Shown: positions 62,927 through 64,000 of the stretch, in pieces
Layout of the letters: each line of letters starts with the position of its first letter
How positions within the stretch are numbered: the stretch's first letter is position 1
Assembly: GCF_002913715.1 (NCBI RefSeq)
Contig: NZ_PPCE01000009.1
Coordinates: 310,001 to 374,000 of the forward strand
Length of the DNA: 64,000 bases
Reading direction: 5' to 3'
Source: Campylobacter concisus
GTDB taxonomy: Bacteria > Campylobacterota > Campylobacteria > Campylobacterales > Campylobacteraceae
Notes under the pieces: generated by a model
Databases searched by the model: none
What the model was told of the DNA's origin: nothing
The model's input: the letters and a program-made list of their open reading frames with translations, nothing else
Made by a program: the position numbers and the translations under genes

Positions 62927-63616
62927 TTATAGAAGCTCATAAGGAAAATTTTGATTTTTATATGAGATTTTATCAGTGGCATTTGCCTTTTTAAAGCCAT
63001 TTAGCCTTAGCCTGCAGCTATCGCAAAGTCCGCATGCCTCGTCCTCACTATCGTAGCAGCTCCAAGTAAGCTCTAGCGGCGAGCCAAGCTCAAGAGATTT
63101 TGCTACGATGTCAGCCTTGCTTAAATTTACAAGTGGAGTAATTATCTCGCACGAAAAACTAGGCGATGTGCCTAAATTTATAGCCTCGTTTATGCTTTTT
63201 ATGAAGCTTTCTTTGCAGTCAGGATAGCCTGAACTATCTTCTTCTACGACACCGATATAGATAGCTTGTGCATTTTCTTTTTCAGCAAGTGCGGCAGCGA
63301 CCGAGATAAAAATACCATTTCGAAAAGGCACGTAAGTATTTGGTACATCTTTTTCTACTCCATCTTTTCTTATTTGCAAGCTTTCATCAGTCAAAGAATT
63401 TCCGCCTATTTGGGCAATAAAACTAACATCCAAACTCATCTTTTTTGTAATGCCTAGTCTTTCGCAAATTTCGTTAAATGCACGTTTTTCACGTTTCATC
63501 GTCCTTTGGCCATAGTCAAAATGAAGCGCTACGATATCATATCCAGCCCTTTTTGCCATTACAGCACAAAGCGTACTATCCATACCGCCGCTCATTATAC
63601 AAACTGCTTTTTTCAT
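62927..63616 (-). CDS. queC: 7-cyano-7-deazaguanine synthase
   Basis: The ATP-dependent enzyme that makes preQ0 for queuosine. About 229 residues from ATG 63616; the open frame reaches 63649, but AAAAGGC sits before the inner ATG, giving [15 protein letters not shown]. The PP-loop is [13 protein letters not shown]. The C-terminal zinc site is in [16 protein letters not shown]. Divergent from ybeY. Confidence 0.95.
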   Translation of the reverse strand: MKKAVCIMSGGMDSTLCAVMAKRAGYDIVALHFDYGQRTMKREKRAFNEICERLGITKKMSLDVSFIAQIGGNSLTDESLQIRKDGVEKDVPNTYVPFRNGIFISVAAALAEKENAQAIYIGVVEEDSSGYPDCKESFIKSINEAINLGTSPSFSCEIITPLVNLSKADIVAKSLELGSPLELTWSCYDSEDEACGLCDSCRLRLNGFKKANATDKISYKNQNFPYELL

Positions 63617-63636
63617 ATTTTGCCTTTTATTTTTGC

Positions 63637-63646
63637 TAGAATTATA
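63637..63646. promoter_or_regulatory. overlapping divergent -10 boxes (queC / ybeY)
   Basis: The plus strand reads TAGAAT at 63637-63642 for ybeY. The minus strand reads TATAAT at 63646-63641 for queC. The boxes share bases and the spacer is only 58 bases. Confidence 0.45.
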
Positions 63647-63674
63647 CAAAAAGTTACTAAGGAAAGAGCCTAAA

Positions 63675-64000
63675 ATGATACTTTGCGAAGAGAGCTATCC
63701 AAAAATTTTAGATGAAATTTGTGAATATTTGACACAAGGAGAAATCGAGCTAGTTTTTGTTGATAAAGAAGAGATGAGAGAACTAAATAAAACTGAGCGA
63801 GGCATTGATAAAACGACAGATGTTTTAAGCTTTCCGCTTGAGCTTGTCATTCACGCCCCACTTGGCTCAATCGTTATAAACAAAGATATGGTAAAAGAGA
63901 AAGCTGCAGAGCTAAATCATAGTGAAGAGGCCGAAACCGCGCTACTTTTTACACATGGATTGCTTCATATCTTGGGATTTGATCATGAAAAAGATGATGG
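63675..64000 (+). CDS. ybeY: rRNA maturation endoribonuclease YbeY, 5' part
   Basis: Runs off the window; 108 complete codons are visible. The motif TDVLSFPLE and the zinc site [15 protein letters not shown] (HxxxHxxxxxH) identify YbeY, which processes 16S rRNA and acts in ribosome quality control. AAGGAAAGAG precedes the ATG at 63675. The C-terminus is not seen, but at most a few dozen codons are missing. Confidence 0.93.
   Translation, partial: MILCEESYPKILDEICEYLTQGEIELVFVDKEEMRELNKTERGIDKTTDVLSFPLELVIHAPLGSIVINKDMVKEKAAELNHSEEAETALLFTHGLLHILGFDHEKDD

Overview
The window is AT-rich and dense with genes, and it looks like chromosome of a Campylobacter, most plausibly of the C. concisus/C. 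curvus group. The reasons are: short intergenic gaps; frequent start/stop overlaps and TTG/GTG starts; TATAAT-like -10 boxes without clear -35 boxes; an aminofutalosine-route deaminase; and gene blocks that I recall in the same order from C. jejuni (aroQ-folK-flhF-flhG-small membrane protein-fliA-fliM-fliY; rpsA-small protein-serA; ppa/adk/aspS then nadK-recN-cbrR-tatD-mltD-rlpA-kdsC-lptC-lptA-engB-mrdA). The species call is inference from memory, not from a search.

Layout. 1-8 kb: cyclophilin and YebC (minus), then an acetyltransferase, a CopZ-like chaperone and CopA, two small unassigned genes, a coiled-coil protein, argH and a soluble zinc-type chemoreceptor. 8-18 kb: HIT protein (minus), then pheS-pheT-aroA-ispH, rpsA, a small anchored protein, serA and efp. 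18.6-19 kb: a minus-strand SelW-like gene that ordinary ORF calling misses because codon 11 is an in-frame UGA. 19-23 kb: DJ-1 protein, RRM protein, glutamyl-Q-type synthetase, SppA and an aminofutalosine deaminase-like hydrolase. 23-31 kb: aroQ-peptidase-folK and the early flagellar operon flhF-flhG-fliA-fliM-fliY with a LOG protein, then mnmA. 32-36 kb: tRNA-Asn, two PepSY-type proteins and a two-component system.

36-47 kb is the accessory stretch. A minus-strand operon encodes a Tat-exported ModA-like binding protein, a NapH-like polyferredoxin membrane protein and a NifB-like radical SAM protein. The genes overlap one another and end in a strong terminator, and there is no nitrogenase and no ABC transporter in view. 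The NifB-like gene is interrupted by a -1 shift exactly at a slippery CAAAAAG. Next, behind a promoter region with two perfect AT palindromes, lies a type I restriction-modification locus: a half-size HsdS, HsdM, full HsdS, a coiled-coil membrane protein of unknown function, HsdR and a YgjP-type metallopeptidase.

47-64 kb is core again: tRNA-Met, ppa, an OB-fold periplasmic protein, adk and aspS (minus); then nadK-recN, a two-receiver diguanylate cyclase, tatD, and a cell-envelope cluster (mltD, rlpA, hisB, kdsC, lptC, lptA, engB, membrane protein, mrdA); and finally queC (minus) and the start of ybeY, which runs off the end. No insertion sequence, CRISPR array, prophage or rRNA was seen. The observations most worth follow-up are the UGA-containing SelW gene, the frameshifted NifB/NapH/ModA-like operon and the unknown membrane protein inside the restriction locus.
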